Shown here piece after piece: positions 61,925 through 64,000 of a DNA stretch of 64,000 nt. The stretch spans positions 131,149 through 195,148 of the forward strand of contig CAJNOI010000058.1 of the NCBI GenBank assembly GCA_905250115.1. Direction: 5' to 3'. The position numbers and the translations under genes were made by a program. The notes below the pieces were generated by a model, which had not been told where the DNA came from, searched no databases, and was given only the letters and a program-made list of their open reading frames with translations. How positions within the stretch are numbered: position 1 is the stretch's first letter; each line of letters begins with the position of its first letter. The DNA is from Adineta steineri (Eukaryota > Rotifera > Eurotatoria > Adinetida > Adinetidae).

Positions 61925-64000
<2,076 letters not shown>

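Overview
This is a eukaryotic nuclear window. It is AT-rich, uses the standard genetic code, and its genes are cut by many short (about 45-65 nt) GT-AG introns with T-rich acceptors. The proteins are animal ones: teneurin with eight EGF repeats, HRS, DOP1, TRIP12, nocturnin, DPM3 and an animal-type thioredoxin reductase. Very short introns, extreme AT bias, Gln/Asn-rich linkers and several AG acceptors just upstream of start codons fit a rotifer (bdelloid most likely). That placement is an inference; no marker gene settles it. No rRNA, tRNA, CRISPR or viral feature was recognised.

Layout. 32-2589 (+): 3' part of a TRIP12-type HECT ubiquitin ligase. 3861-5192 (+): polyQ zinc-finger/coiled-coil protein of unknown function. 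6851-7443 (-): four-helix membrane protein. 8516-9251 (+): SAT-family N-acetyltransferase, convergent with a long minus-strand gene (15224-9317) of unknown function that has a possible alternative last exon. 15225-18440: non-coding, with a 100-N gap. 18441-34731 (+): a complete teneurin of about 2754 aa in 24 coding exons, whose introns hold short inverted-repeat elements. 34732-41169: 6.4 kb without a convincing gene, with a GGATCCGAT-rich inverted-repeat element. 41170-43201 (+): secreted Kazal/follistatin-like protein with a GPI-type tail. 43695-44097: hAT-like MITE. 45484-44276 (-): nocturnin-type phosphatase/nuclease. 49958-48004 (-): HRS homologue that starts at the FYVE domain, head-to-head with DOP1 (50366-60759, +), which is broken by a 10-N gap. 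Downstream on the same strand follow DPM3 (61107-61400) and thioredoxin reductase (from 61925, running off the window).

Functional links: HRS (endosomal sorting) and DOP1 (endosome/Golgi traffic) share a 407-bp divergent promoter region. DOP1, DPM3 and TXNRD are collinear with gaps of about 350 and 520 bp, and AG acceptors lie close to the DPM3 and TXNRD starts, so trans-splicing or operon-like expression is possible but unproven. The remaining genes look like ordinary single-copy animal housekeeping or developmental genes.

I found no clear new multi-gene system. The most interesting leads are the short inverted-repeat elements in and around the teneurin gene, the phase-compatible alternative terminal exon in the unknown minus-strand gene, the VHS-less HRS, and a 20-nt microexon inside the thioredoxin reductase redox motif. 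Exon boundaries were placed by hand from GT/AG signals, reading phase and remembered family similarity; no database search was run.
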